DNA of 64,000 bases from Clostridia bacterium (GTDB taxonomy: Bacteria; Bacillota; Clostridia; Oscillospirales; Acutalibacteraceae). This document shows positions 33,157 through 41,192 of the stretch, piece after piece. The stretch's first letter is position 1. Each line of letters opens with the position of its first letter. The stretch spans positions 1 to 64,000 of the forward strand of contig CAAFVV010000012.1 in assembly GCA_900766585.1 (NCBI GenBank). Direction: 5' to 3'. The translations under genes were made by a program, and so were the position numbers. The notes below the pieces were generated by a model that was given only the letters and a program-made list of their open reading frames with translations, searched no databases and was not told the origin of the DNA.

Positions 33157-35187
33157 ATGACAGGCAAAACCACAAGACGGGCACTGCTGACCAGTGCGCT
33201 CGCGATTCTTGCGTGTGTCGCGATGCTCGTCGGCACCACATTTGCGTGGTTCACAGATACCGCGTCTACCGCGGCAAACACCATCCGGTCAGGTATTCTG
33301 ACGGTGGATATCGTTGGGGAAGACGGCGTAACCTCCCTTCAGAATAAGAGCATGAGCTTCGTCAATGCGAATGGCTCTGCCGATATTCTCTGGGAGCCGG
33401 GCGTGACTTTTAAGACCCCTGTGTTCCAGATCAAAAACACGGGCAACCTTGCACTCAAGTATAAGCTGGCGATCAACGGTATCACTGGCGACAATGCATT
33501 TTTGAGGGTGATCCACTTCTCCGTGATGGATGCTGAGGGGAAAGAGGTCTCGCTCGATACTTTTGAGGGACATCTCACTCCGGACGCCGCTCTGAGCGGA
33601 GCGCTTTACATTCAGGCGCATATGGACGAGAACGCCGGCAACGAGTATCAGGATAAGACGCTGAGCGGTCTCGGCATCACGGTTATCGCCACGCAGGATA
33701 CGGTCGAATATGACAGCAAGGACAATCAGTATGATAAAGATGCTTCCTACGGCGAGAAAGTGACCTCTGCCGAAGAGTTTAAGGCGGCGCTGGCGGATGG
33801 CAAGACGATTCTTCTGGCGAATGATATTGCCCTGACTGCGGAGCTGCACATCAACAAAGATGTGACCGTTTTCGGCAACGGACATACGGTGATCTCCGGT
33901 GCGCCCGTGCGTGTGGATGCCGGTCACAGCGTAACCTTTAAAAATGTGACTTTCTCGGCTCCCCAGAATGCGAAGAATAACGCCTCCAACTTCTATGCTG
34001 CCGGACTCAAAGGCAAGCTGGTTCTGGATGGCTGCAAATTCCTCGGCACGCAGTATGACTGCGTACAAGTTGTTCCCGAGACCGGTGCGGAGATTGTGAT
34101 CAACGGCTGCCGGTTTGAAGCGGATAAGAGTGCGGAGCGCTTTATTCATATCGAGGCGGCGTATGCCTCCAATGCCGATGTGAAGATTACCCTGACCAAC
34201 AATTTCTTCGGTGCTACCGGTATGCTGAAAAATTCCATGATCGACCTGGATTATATCAATCTGGCGGGAATTGATTTCGGCGGCAATAACATCTATACCG
34301 ATACAAATGGCGATATATATGTCTGCGGTCCGAGCGTGAATAGAACTATCTCCAAAGCCGATGCCTATGCCCAGTTGGGCGCACTCAAAGCGGCAGACAA
34401 CGAAGAGATCAAGATTGTGACCGGCGATATAGCTATCACCGAGGGAAACACGGCGACTATTGCTCAGGACACGAAAATCTCTGCGGGAGCGACCATTTCC
34501 GGCAGCGGCACGGGCAACAGCACGCTTAACTCTGACAATGCCAAGATCAGTGAGGACAACGTCACGATCAAGGATATCACGATCAAGGGCAGCGGCTCTG
34601 CCGGTACCGGCGGCACGCTGAATATCGGCGGCAACAATGCCGCTTTGGAAAATGTGGATTATCAGGGCGACGGCAACATCGCGATCACGGTATCCACCGG
34701 AAGCAAAAACAGCGGAACCACCTTTAAAAAGGTGAAGATCACAAAGGCTTTTCGCGGTATCCAGTTTTGGTCGCTTTCGGGCGATTCCGTGATTGACGAC
34801 TGTGTGCTGAATGTGGCCGGGTACACCTTCAACATCGACGCCGCCGTGGCCGGCTCTACTTTGACGATCAAGGATTCGACGCTCAACGGGTGGACATCGT
34901 ATACCAGCGGCATCAAGCTGGTGTCGTTTGACAACTGCAAGCTGGGCTTGAATGCGTATCAGTATCTGCGTCCCTACTCCGAAACGAAGCTGACCGACTG
35001 TGAGTTTACCTCGGCAGGCTATCAGCTGAACGCCGGCGGAAGTGATGCGTATACCATTACGCTGACGAACTGCACCAAAAACGGAACCCCCATCACGGCA
35101 GAGAATGTCAAAGCATTGCTGCTGGATACGGACGATTGGAATACCAATGCGACGCTGATCGTCAACGGTGTGACCGTGACCCTGTAA
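33157..35187 (+). CDS. SipW-type secreted protein with long beta-helix-like C-terminus, paralog 4
   Basis: The largest paralog, 676 residues. Signal peptide MTGKTTRRALLTSALAILACVAMLV then GTTFAWFTDTASTAANTI; TasA-like domain (ILWEPGVTFKTPVFQIKNTGNLALKYKL; GNEYQDKTLSGLGITVIA); joint VEYDSKDNQYDKDASY near residue 188. The remaining 480 residues are rich in short parallel-beta repeats (HSVTFKNVTFSAPQ, KLVLDGCKFLGTQ, TTFKKVKITKAFRGIQFW, LTIKDSTLNGWTSY). They are Asn/Thr/Gly-rich and Cys-poor, as in right-handed beta-helix surface proteins. The true start at 33157 is marked by GGAGG and by paralog alignment. Confidence 0.8.
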   Translation: MTGKTTRRALLTSALAILACVAMLVGTTFAWFTDTASTAANTIRSGILTVDIVGEDGVTSLQNKSMSFVNANGSADILWEPGVTFKTPVFQIKNTGNLALKYKLAINGITGDNAFLRVIHFSVMDAEGKEVSLDTFEGHLTPDAALSGALYIQAHMDENAGNEYQDKTLSGLGITVIATQDTVEYDSKDNQYDKDASYGEKVTSAEEFKAALADGKTILLANDIALTAELHINKDVTVFGNGHTVISGAPVRVDAGHSVTFKNVTFSAPQNAKNNASNFYAAGLKGKLVLDGCKFLGTQYDCVQVVPETGAEIVINGCRFEADKSAERFIHIEAAYASNADVKITLTNNFFGATGMLKNSMIDLDYINLAGIDFGGNNIYTDTNGDIYVCGPSVNRTISKADAYAQLGALKAADNEEIKIVTGDIAITEGNTATIAQDTKISAGATISGSGTGNSTLNSDNAKISEDNVTIKDITIKGSGSAGTGGTLNIGGNNAALENVDYQGDGNIAITVSTGSKNSGTTFKKVKITKAFRGIQFWSLSGDSVIDDCVLNVAGYTFNIDAAVAGSTLTIKDSTLNGWTSYTSGIKLVSFDNCKLGLNAYQYLRPYSETKLTDCEFTSAGYQLNAGGSDAYTITLTNCTKNGTPITAENVKALLLDTDDWNTNATLIVNGVTVTL

Positions 35188-35197
35188 TTTTTCTATC

Positions 35198-35267
35198 CCT
35201 CTCCACCCCCACGGGTGGAGAGGCGATCTAAGGGCATAAGCGCGGCGTTTGTGCCTTTGGATTGCTT
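35198..35267 (+). repeat. Double-hairpin element, copy 3 of 3 (after paralog 4)
   Basis: The first stem is CCTCTCCACCC with GGGTGGAGAGG across CCAC (35198-35223). The second, 35221-35267, pairs AGGCGATC with GATTGCTT through two G-U replacements, then AAGGGCATAAGC with GCGTTTGTGCCTTT. The stem is kept despite several changes from copy 2. Leader RNA copy 3 follows after about 20 bp. Confidence 0.72.
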
Positions 35268-35289
35268 GAAAATGCCAATATGTGTTTGG

Positions 35290-35494
35290 AAAGCTGAGCA
35301 AAGAGATGGTCTTTGTGTAACATAGGCAACCGGGAAAAACGTACCGCATGGGCGCTGATCGGTATCCGTTAAGCACGCCGTCCAATCTGCGGCACAAAGC
35401 AGCACACTCAGCCCGGCATCTCCGTTTTGCCGGCAAAACGGAACGTGCCCGCAAAATGCTTACCGGCAAAAAATTGAAGGAGGTCATTGTAAAA
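35290..35494 (+). ncRNA. Leader RNA element, copy 3 of 3 (upstream of paralog 5)
   Basis: GCTGAG (35293-35298) can pair with CTCAGC (35407-35412). The middle shares GGGCGCTGATCGGTA with copy 1. The 3' hairpin pairs GCCGGCAA (35429-35436) with TTACCGGC (35460-35467, one mismatch) around the loop word GTGCCCGCAAA. It ends at GAAGGAGGTCATTG before ATG 35495. The open frame crosses it, but translation from 35348 would give an N-terminus without a signal peptide. Confidence 0.6.
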
Positions 35495-37021
35495 ATGACA
35501 AACCAAAGCACCAGACGGGCACTGCTGACGAGCGCACTTGCGATTCTCGCGTGTGTCGCGATGCTCGTCGGCACCACATTTGCGTGGTTCACGGACACGG
35601 CATCTACGGCGGTGAACACCATCACGTCCGGCAGACTGAAGATCGCACTCGGTTACTATGAGGGCGACGAGTTTGTCAGCGTCAAGGATCAGGTTCTGGA
35701 GTTTGTGAAAACGTCCGCTCCGGAAACCGACAATTCCGGAGCCGAGGTGACCGCTGAGAAGATTCTGTGGGAGCCGGGCTGCACCTATCGTCTGCCCAAA
35801 TTGGTTATCCGCAATGACGGCAACCTTGCGCTCAAGTACAAGGTGATCATCACCGGTATCAAGGGTGACGCCAAGCTCAACGAGGCGATCGACTGGACGA
35901 TCAATGTAGATGACAATACGTACAGTGCCGATGCCGAGCAGCATCTGGGCGTCGGGGAGGAGCATACCTTCGCCCTCGAGGGCACGATGCGCACAGATGC
36001 CGGCAACGAGTATCAGGATCTGAGCATTACGGGTGTGACCATCGGGGTTGCTGCCACGCAGGATACCGTTGAGTACGACAGCAACGGCAACGACTACGAT
36101 GCGAGCGCAGAGTATCCCGAATACACCGTTCCCGAGGGCACGGTTGTGAACAACAGCGAGGAGTTTAATCTGGCGATCGCCAATGCCAAGGAAGGCGATA
36201 CGATCGTGTTTGCTAAGAGCACGACAGAGCCGATCAAGCTGACGCTCACGGCGCCATTGACGCTTAAAAACCTGACCTTTAAGGCTGCTCCCGGTGTGAC
36301 CGTTAAGGGGCTTTGGCTTTCCTCGACCAGTGCGAAGACCCGCCTGGATCTGGAGAACATCACCTTTGAGGACGTGACGTTCACCGATAAGGTCGTCATC
36401 GGACAGGATACGATCAGCTACGGCCTGTCTAAGTGCACCAACATTACCTTTGACAACTGCAAGTTCGACCTGTCCGGATCCAAAGAAAGGTATCCGGATG
36501 CCATTAAGCGCGGAAATGCTTCGGTTTCCGGCACGATTTCCGAAAAAGAGACCGTTGCATATATGGATGGTCTGACGGTGAAAAACTGCGAGTTTGCCAA
36601 TGTCCGTTATGCGGTTTTTGCCGGCAAAGCGCGCAATACTGTCGTGGAGAGCTGCACCTTCACCAATTGCTCCAGCTATGCTATACGCATTGATGATGCC
36701 GCCGGCACGCTTGCGGTAAACGGCAATACGATCAGCAAAGCGGCAGGTGTTTTGACCATTAACACCGTCGGCAATAACTACTCCACCACCGATATTCAGA
36801 CTGACGTGGTTATCAAGGATAACACGGCGACGGATATGACCTGCGCAAACGGCGACGTGTATATCGCTGCGTTTGATAATGCCAGAGCGAGCGGCAAGTC
36901 CACCTATATCATTACTAGCAACAGCGTCACCTACACGCAGAAGTTTGACGAGCCGCAAAACGGCTTCCGAATCAAGAGCAACTACAGTCCCAGCAAGGCG
37001 GAGTTTATTCCGAACACCTGA
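35495..37021 (+). CDS. SipW-type secreted protein with beta-helix-like C-terminus, paralog 5
   Basis: A 508-residue paralog. MTNQSTRRALLTSALAILAC leads to GTTFAWFTDTASTAVNTITSG; the DNA from about 35562 to 35643 appears identical to paralog 2. The TasA-like domain (ILWEPGCTYRLPKLVIRNDGNLALKYKV) and joint VEYDSNGNDYDASAEYPE are followed by a beta-helix-like half (LTLKNLTFKAAPGVTV, NITFDNCKFDLSGS, LTVKNCEFANVRYAVF, TVVESCTFTNCSSYAI). It is the last of the array and has a proper terminator 40 bp downstream. Confidence 0.8.
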   Translation: MTNQSTRRALLTSALAILACVAMLVGTTFAWFTDTASTAVNTITSGRLKIALGYYEGDEFVSVKDQVLEFVKTSAPETDNSGAEVTAEKILWEPGCTYRLPKLVIRNDGNLALKYKVIITGIKGDAKLNEAIDWTINVDDNTYSADAEQHLGVGEEHTFALEGTMRTDAGNEYQDLSITGVTIGVAATQDTVEYDSNGNDYDASAEYPEYTVPEGTVVNNSEEFNLAIANAKEGDTIVFAKSTTEPIKLTLTAPLTLKNLTFKAAPGVTVKGLWLSSTSAKTRLDLENITFEDVTFTDKVVIGQDTISYGLSKCTNITFDNCKFDLSGSKERYPDAIKRGNASVSGTISEKETVAYMDGLTVKNCEFANVRYAVFAGKARNTVVESCTFTNCSSYAIRIDDAAGTLAVNGNTISKAAGVLTINTVGNNYSTTDIQTDVVIKDNTATDMTCANGDVYIAAFDNARASGKSTYIITSNSVTYTQKFDEPQNGFRIKSNYSPSKAEFIPNT

Positions 37022-37061
37022 TTTCGGGGCTTTTCCCTGTTGACAGAGAGAAATACAGCGG

Positions 37062-37098
37062 AAAAAGGGACACAGGCCAAGAGCCTGTGTCCTTTTTT
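37062..37098 (+). terminator. Rho-independent terminator ending the secreted-protein array
   Basis: A 16-bp stem (AAAAAGGGACACAGGC with GCCTGTGTCCTTTTTT, one G-U) with a 5-nt loop and a T6 run. It is the only array gap with a standard terminator. Confidence 0.88.
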
Positions 37099-37211
37099 GA
37101 CGCCCAAAGAAAAGTTCACAGAAAATTTACATTTCATTTGGCTTTCTGTTTTCCTTTTTTCGGCGATTTCCTGTATACTGTTAGGCAGAATTGGCCGATG
37201 GAGGAAACGGT

Positions 37212-37913
37212 ATGGGGTTTGTACATTTTGAAAATGTGAGCAAATATTATCAGATGGGTGAGCATCGCATTGCGGCAGCGGATCACATCAATTTTGATAT
37301 CGAAAAGGGCGAATTTGCGGTGATTGTCGGGCCGAGCGGCGCGGGCAAGACCACAGTCCTGAATATGCTGGGTGGGATGGATACCTGCAGCGAGGGTAAG
37401 ATATTGCTTGACGGCAGCGAAATCAGCCGCTATACGCCGCGGCAGCTCACCGACTACCGCCGCTATGAGGTCGGGTTCGTGTTTCAGTTTTATAACCTTG
37501 TGCCGAACCTGACAGCGCTCGAAAATGTTGAGCTGGCGGCACAGATCTGCAAGGAGCCGCTGGACGCCCGCGACATGCTGATCTCGGTGGGGCTTTCGGA
37601 CCGTCTCGACAATTTTCCGGCGCAGCTGTCCGGCGGTGAACAGCAGCGGGTGTCCATTGCCCGCGCGCTGGCAAAAAATCCGAAGATCCTGCTCTGCGAC
37701 GAGCCGACCGGCGCGCTCGACTACGCCACCGGCAAGGCGGTTTTGAAGCTGCTTCAGGATACCTGCCGCCAAACGGGGCGCACCGTGATCGTCATCACGC
37801 ATAACAGCGCGCTGACCGCCATGGCGGATCGTGTGATCCGGATCCGCAACGGACAGGTGCAGGAAAATACCGTCAATCCGTCGCCGGTTCCGGTGGAAAG
37901 GATTGAGTGGTGA
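37212..37913 (+). CDS. ABC transporter ATP-binding protein, MacB/LolD type
   Basis: A 233-residue ATPase that powers the FtsX-type permease encoded next. Walker A is GPSGAGKTT (about 40-48), signature LSGGEQQR, Walker [13 protein letters not shown], switch His in [11 protein letters not shown]. The [17 protein letters not shown]-loop region is typical of this exporter family. The start at 37212 follows GGAGG by 8 nt; a TTG seven codons earlier is unlikely. A TATACT at 37174-37179 may be its -10. It overlaps the permease start. Confidence 0.9.
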   Translation: MGFVHFENVSKYYQMGEHRIAAADHINFDIEKGEFAVIVGPSGAGKTTVLNMLGGMDTCSEGKILLDGSEISRYTPRQLTDYRRYEVGFVFQFYNLVPNLTALENVELAAQICKEPLDARDMLISVGLSDRLDNFPAQLSGGEQQRVSIARALAKNPKILLCDEPTGALDYATGKAVLKLLQDTCRQTGRTVIVITHNSALTAMADRVIRIRNGQVQENTVNPSPVPVERIEW

Positions 37914-40900
37914 CGCCGATGCCAAGAACCTATGTGCGGCTGTTTTGGCGTGAGATCCGCCACAGCTTGAACCGCTTTTTGGCTATCCTGGCTATCGTGG
38001 CGCTCGGTACGGGTTTTCTGACCGGTCTGATCGCGACGACGCCGGATATGCGGCTGACGGCGGACCGCTACTATGACAACAGCCATTTGATGGACCTCCG
38101 GATTGTTTCGACCGGAGGTCTGACCGACAAGGACATTGAGGCGCTGAAAAATACGGACGGCGTCGAAGAGGTCATGCCCGCCTTTCAGAAGGATGCCTAT
38201 GCCCGCTATGGAGACAGCGAGCGCAAGACCGCCCGCATCCACAGCCTGGGGGATAAGGACGGATCACAGCAAAACCGCGTGGCGGTCTATGAAGGGCGTC
38301 TGCCCGAAAAGGCGGGGGAGTGCGTGCTGATCGCGAACCACCTGCTGCCTGATGGGCTGGCGGTCGGGGATACGATCACCGTGTCGCTGGACGACAGCGA
38401 CCTGTCGGATACACTTTCGACTGACACGCTGACCGTGACGGGACTGGCGCACAGCGCATACTACTGCTCGGTGGAAAAGGAGACGACCACGCTCGGCAAC
38501 GGCACGGTGGATCTGTTTATCTATGTGACGGCGGCGACCTTTTGTCAGTCGGTGTATTCCGAGGCGTTTGTGACGGTTGCCGGGGCGCGGGAGATGGACA
38601 GCTTCTCGGATGCATATTTCGACGCAGTCGGGGTTGTGGTAGACCGGATCAAGGCGCAGGAGGATGCGCTTGGCGAGCGGCGTTTTGCCGAGATCTATGC
38701 CGAAGCCAAGGAGAAAATAGACGATGCTGATGCGGAATATGCCGATGCGAAGCAAAAGGCGGAAAAGGAGCTGGCGGACGCGCTCAAAAAGCTCGAGGAC
38801 GGCGAACGCGAGCTGGCGGACGGCAAAAAGCAGTGGCAGGACGGCGTTTCGGCGCTCGAAACGGGCAGAGAGACGCTGAAAACGCAAAAGGCGGATACCG
38901 AGCGGCAGCTGGCGGACAAGGAAAAGGAGCTGCAAGCCGGAAAACAGGCGATTGCCGAGGGCGAAACGGCGCTTGTGGCGGCAGAGCAGCAGCTGGCGGA
39001 CGTTCGGGTGCAGCTGGAAGCGGCGCGGGCGCAGATCGAGCAGATGAAGGCGGCGGGGATGGATACCGCCGCGGCGGAGCGGCAGCTCGCCGAACAGGAG
39101 GAGACCTACCGGCAGTCTGTGGCGGCACTTTCTGCACAGCGCACGGCGCTGGAGACGCAGAAGCAGACGGTCACTGCCGGTGAGAGTGCGCTCAAGGCGG
39201 CGCGGGCAGAGGCGGAGGATAAATTCGCCGAAGCGCAGGCGCAGCTTGACGAAAGCGAGCGCAAGTTAAACGCGGCGGAACAGGAGATCCGGGACAACGA
39301 AAAAACGCTTGCCGACGGACGCAGTGAATATGAAAAAGCCAAAAAAGAGGCGGACGAGAAGCTCGCCAAGGCTGAAAAAGAGCTGAACGACGGGAAAAAG
39401 AAGCTCGATGACCTTAAACATCCCGAGTGGTATGTGCTGGACCGCCAGACTAACGTCAGCTACGTTAGCTTTTCCGGCAACGCGGAAAAGGTGGAGGCGG
39501 TTGCCAAGGTGTTTCCGCTGTTTTTCTTCCTCGTGGCGGCGCTTGTGGCGCTGACGACCATGACCCGCATGGTGGAGGAACGGCGCACACAGATCGGTAC
39601 GCTGAAAGCGCTCGGCTACGGCAAGGGCGCGATCGCCGCGCAGTATCTGCTCTATGCGCTGCTGGCGACGGTTCTCGGCTGTGCGCTCGGCCTTACGGTG
39701 GGGATGCGGCTGTTCCCGACTGTGATCTGGCAGGCGTACACCATATTGTACACGATTCCCTCGCTCGTCACGCCGTTTCGGTGGAATTACGCGCTGATTG
39801 CGGGCGCAGCGGCGGCGGTGTGTACCGCCGGCTCCACGCTCGCTGCCTGTTCCGTTACACTGGCGGAGCGTCCCGCGACGCTGATGCGGCCGCGCGCACC
39901 CAAGGCGGGACACCGCATCCTGCTTGAGCACATCCCGCCGCTGTGGAAGCGGATGAGCTTCACGCAAAAGGTGACGGCGCGCAATCTTTTGCGGTATAAA
40001 AAGCGGTTTTTCATGACGACATTCGGCATTGCCGGCTGCACGGCGCTTTTGGTCGCCGGATTCGGGCTGAAGGATGCCATTGGGTCGATCATCCCGCGCC
40101 AGTACGGTGAGATCTATCACTATGATGCCATCGTCTCGTTTTCGGAGAGCAACTGGCGGGAAAATGACGAGTGCCTCAAGGTGCTTAACGGAGAAACCGG
40201 GGCCGATTGGATGGCAATCCACCAGGAGAGCGCCGATCTGACGGCAGGGGATGTCACCCGTTCGGTGACGCTGTTTGTCCCCTCCGATACGGAAAAGATC
40301 GAAACGTTTATCACCTTCCGCTCCCGCACAGGCGGCGAAAGCTATACGCTCGACGACGATACCGTACTGCTGACCGAAAAGCTATGTGATAAGCTTGGCG
40401 TGAAACGCGGCGACACAGTGACGGCGGTCGGTGCCGACGATAAAACGGTTGAGCTGACGGTCGGCGGTATCGTGGAAAACTATGTGTATGACTACGTTTA
40501 CCTGACTCCTGCCCGCTATCGGGCGTTGTTCGGCAGCGAGCCGGAATATCTATCCGCAGCGGTGCAGGGCGGCGTGGACGATGAAGCGAAGCGCGATGCG
40601 TTTTCCTCGGCGCTTCTGCAGACTGGTGCGGTGTCGCGGGTGCAGTTTATCGCGGATCTGAGCAAGAGCTTTGAGGACATTCTCAGCAAGATCAACTATA
40701 TCGTCTATGTGCTGATCCTGTCGGCGGGCGCACTGGCATTTATCGTGCTGTACAACCTGACCAACATCAACATCACCGAGCGGGAAAAGGAGCTGGCCAC
40801 CCTGCGGGTGCTGGGCTTCCATCCGTCGGAAACGGCCATGTATATTTTCCGCGAGACGGCGATTCTGACGGTGATCGGCACCGGTGTCGGGCTGCTGCTC

Positions 40901-41092
40901 GGCACATGGCTGTGCCGCTTTGTGGTGCTGACTGCCGAGGTGGATATCGTGATGTTCGGGCGGGATATCTATGCGCTGAGCTACCTTTTGGCGGCGGCGC
41001 TGACGGTGCTGTTCTCGGTGCTGGTCGATTTCGTGATGCTGCGCCGTCTGCATAAGATCGACATGGTGGAATCCATGAAAGCGGGTGAATAA
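37907..41092 (+). CDS. FtsX-family ABC transporter permease with a long extracytoplasmic coiled coil
   Basis: A 1061-residue permease. An N-terminal span (FLAILAIVALGTGFLTGLIA) is followed by a MacB-like extracytoplasmic domain. Residues about 260-515 form a long Ala/Glu/Lys/Gln-rich coiled coil. Then come a first FtsX domain (about 540-655), a second extracytoplasmic domain and a second FtsX domain near the C-terminus (NITEREKELATLRVLGFHPSE). It probably acts in lipoprotein, peptide or envelope-stress functions rather than classic import. The start is uncertain: GTG 37907, GTG 37910 or ATG 37919. Confidence 0.87.
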   Translation: MVTPMPRTYVRLFWREIRHSLNRFLAILAIVALGTGFLTGLIATTPDMRLTADRYYDNSHLMDLRIVSTGGLTDKDIEALKNTDGVEEVMPAFQKDAYARYGDSERKTARIHSLGDKDGSQQNRVAVYEGRLPEKAGECVLIANHLLPDGLAVGDTITVSLDDSDLSDTLSTDTLTVTGLAHSAYYCSVEKETTTLGNGTVDLFIYVTAATFCQSVYSEAFVTVAGAREMDSFSDAYFDAVGVVVDRIKAQEDALGERRFAEIYAEAKEKIDDADAEYADAKQKAEKELADALKKLEDGERELADGKKQWQDGVSALETGRETLKTQKADTERQLADKEKELQAGKQAIAEGETALVAAEQQLADVRVQLEAARAQIEQMKAAGMDTAAAERQLAEQEETYRQSVAALSAQRTALETQKQTVTAGESALKAARAEAEDKFAEAQAQLDESERKLNAAEQEIRDNEKTLADGRSEYEKAKKEADEKLAKAEKELNDGKKKLDDLKHPEWYVLDRQTNVSYVSFSGNAEKVEAVAKVFPLFFFLVAALVALTTMTRMVEERRTQIGTLKALGYGKGAIAAQYLLYALLATVLGCALGLTVGMRLFPTVIWQAYTILYTIPSLVTPFRWNYALIAGAAAAVCTAGSTLAACSVTLAERPATLMRPRAPKAGHRILLEHIPPLWKRMSFTQKVTARNLLRYKKRFFMTTFGIAGCTALLVAGFGLKDAIGSIIPRQYGEIYHYDAIVSFSESNWRENDECLKVLNGETGADWMAIHQESADLTAGDVTRSVTLFVPSDTEKIETFITFRSRTGGESYTLDDDTVLLTEKLCDKLGVKRGDTVTAVGADDKTVELTVGGIVENYVYDYVYLTPARYRALFGSEPEYLSAAVQGGVDDEAKRDAFSSALLQTGAVSRVQFIADLSKSFEDILSKINYIVYVLILSAGALAFIVLYNLTNINITEREKELATLRVLGFHPSETAMYIFRETAILTVIGTGVGLLLGTWLCRFVVLTAEVDIVMFGRDIYALSYLLAAALTVLFSVLVDFVMLRRLHKIDMVESMKAGE

Positions 41093-41118
41093 ACCGCCTG
41101 TCACTTGGCAAAACGAAT

Positions 41119-41164
41119 GCCCCCTCTGCTTTGACCGCGCGTCAGCGCGGCAGGCGGAGGGGGC
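41119..41164 (-). terminator. Bidirectional hairpin between the ABC permease and the kinase gene
   Basis: GCCCCCTCTGC pairs with GCGGAGGGGGC (one G-U), enclosing a second perfect stem CCGCGC/GCGCGG. It lies between converging genes. Confidence 0.7.
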
Positions 41165-41192
41165 GTTTAGTCGTTTATCGGAATAATTACGG

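Noticed and set aside
33289..35625. A 778-codon open frame on the minus strand opposite paralog 4.
   Set aside because: It is the shadow of a real gene: no ribosome binding site, no recognisable domain, and it spans a leader RNA. The plus-strand frame has a signal peptide and family motifs.
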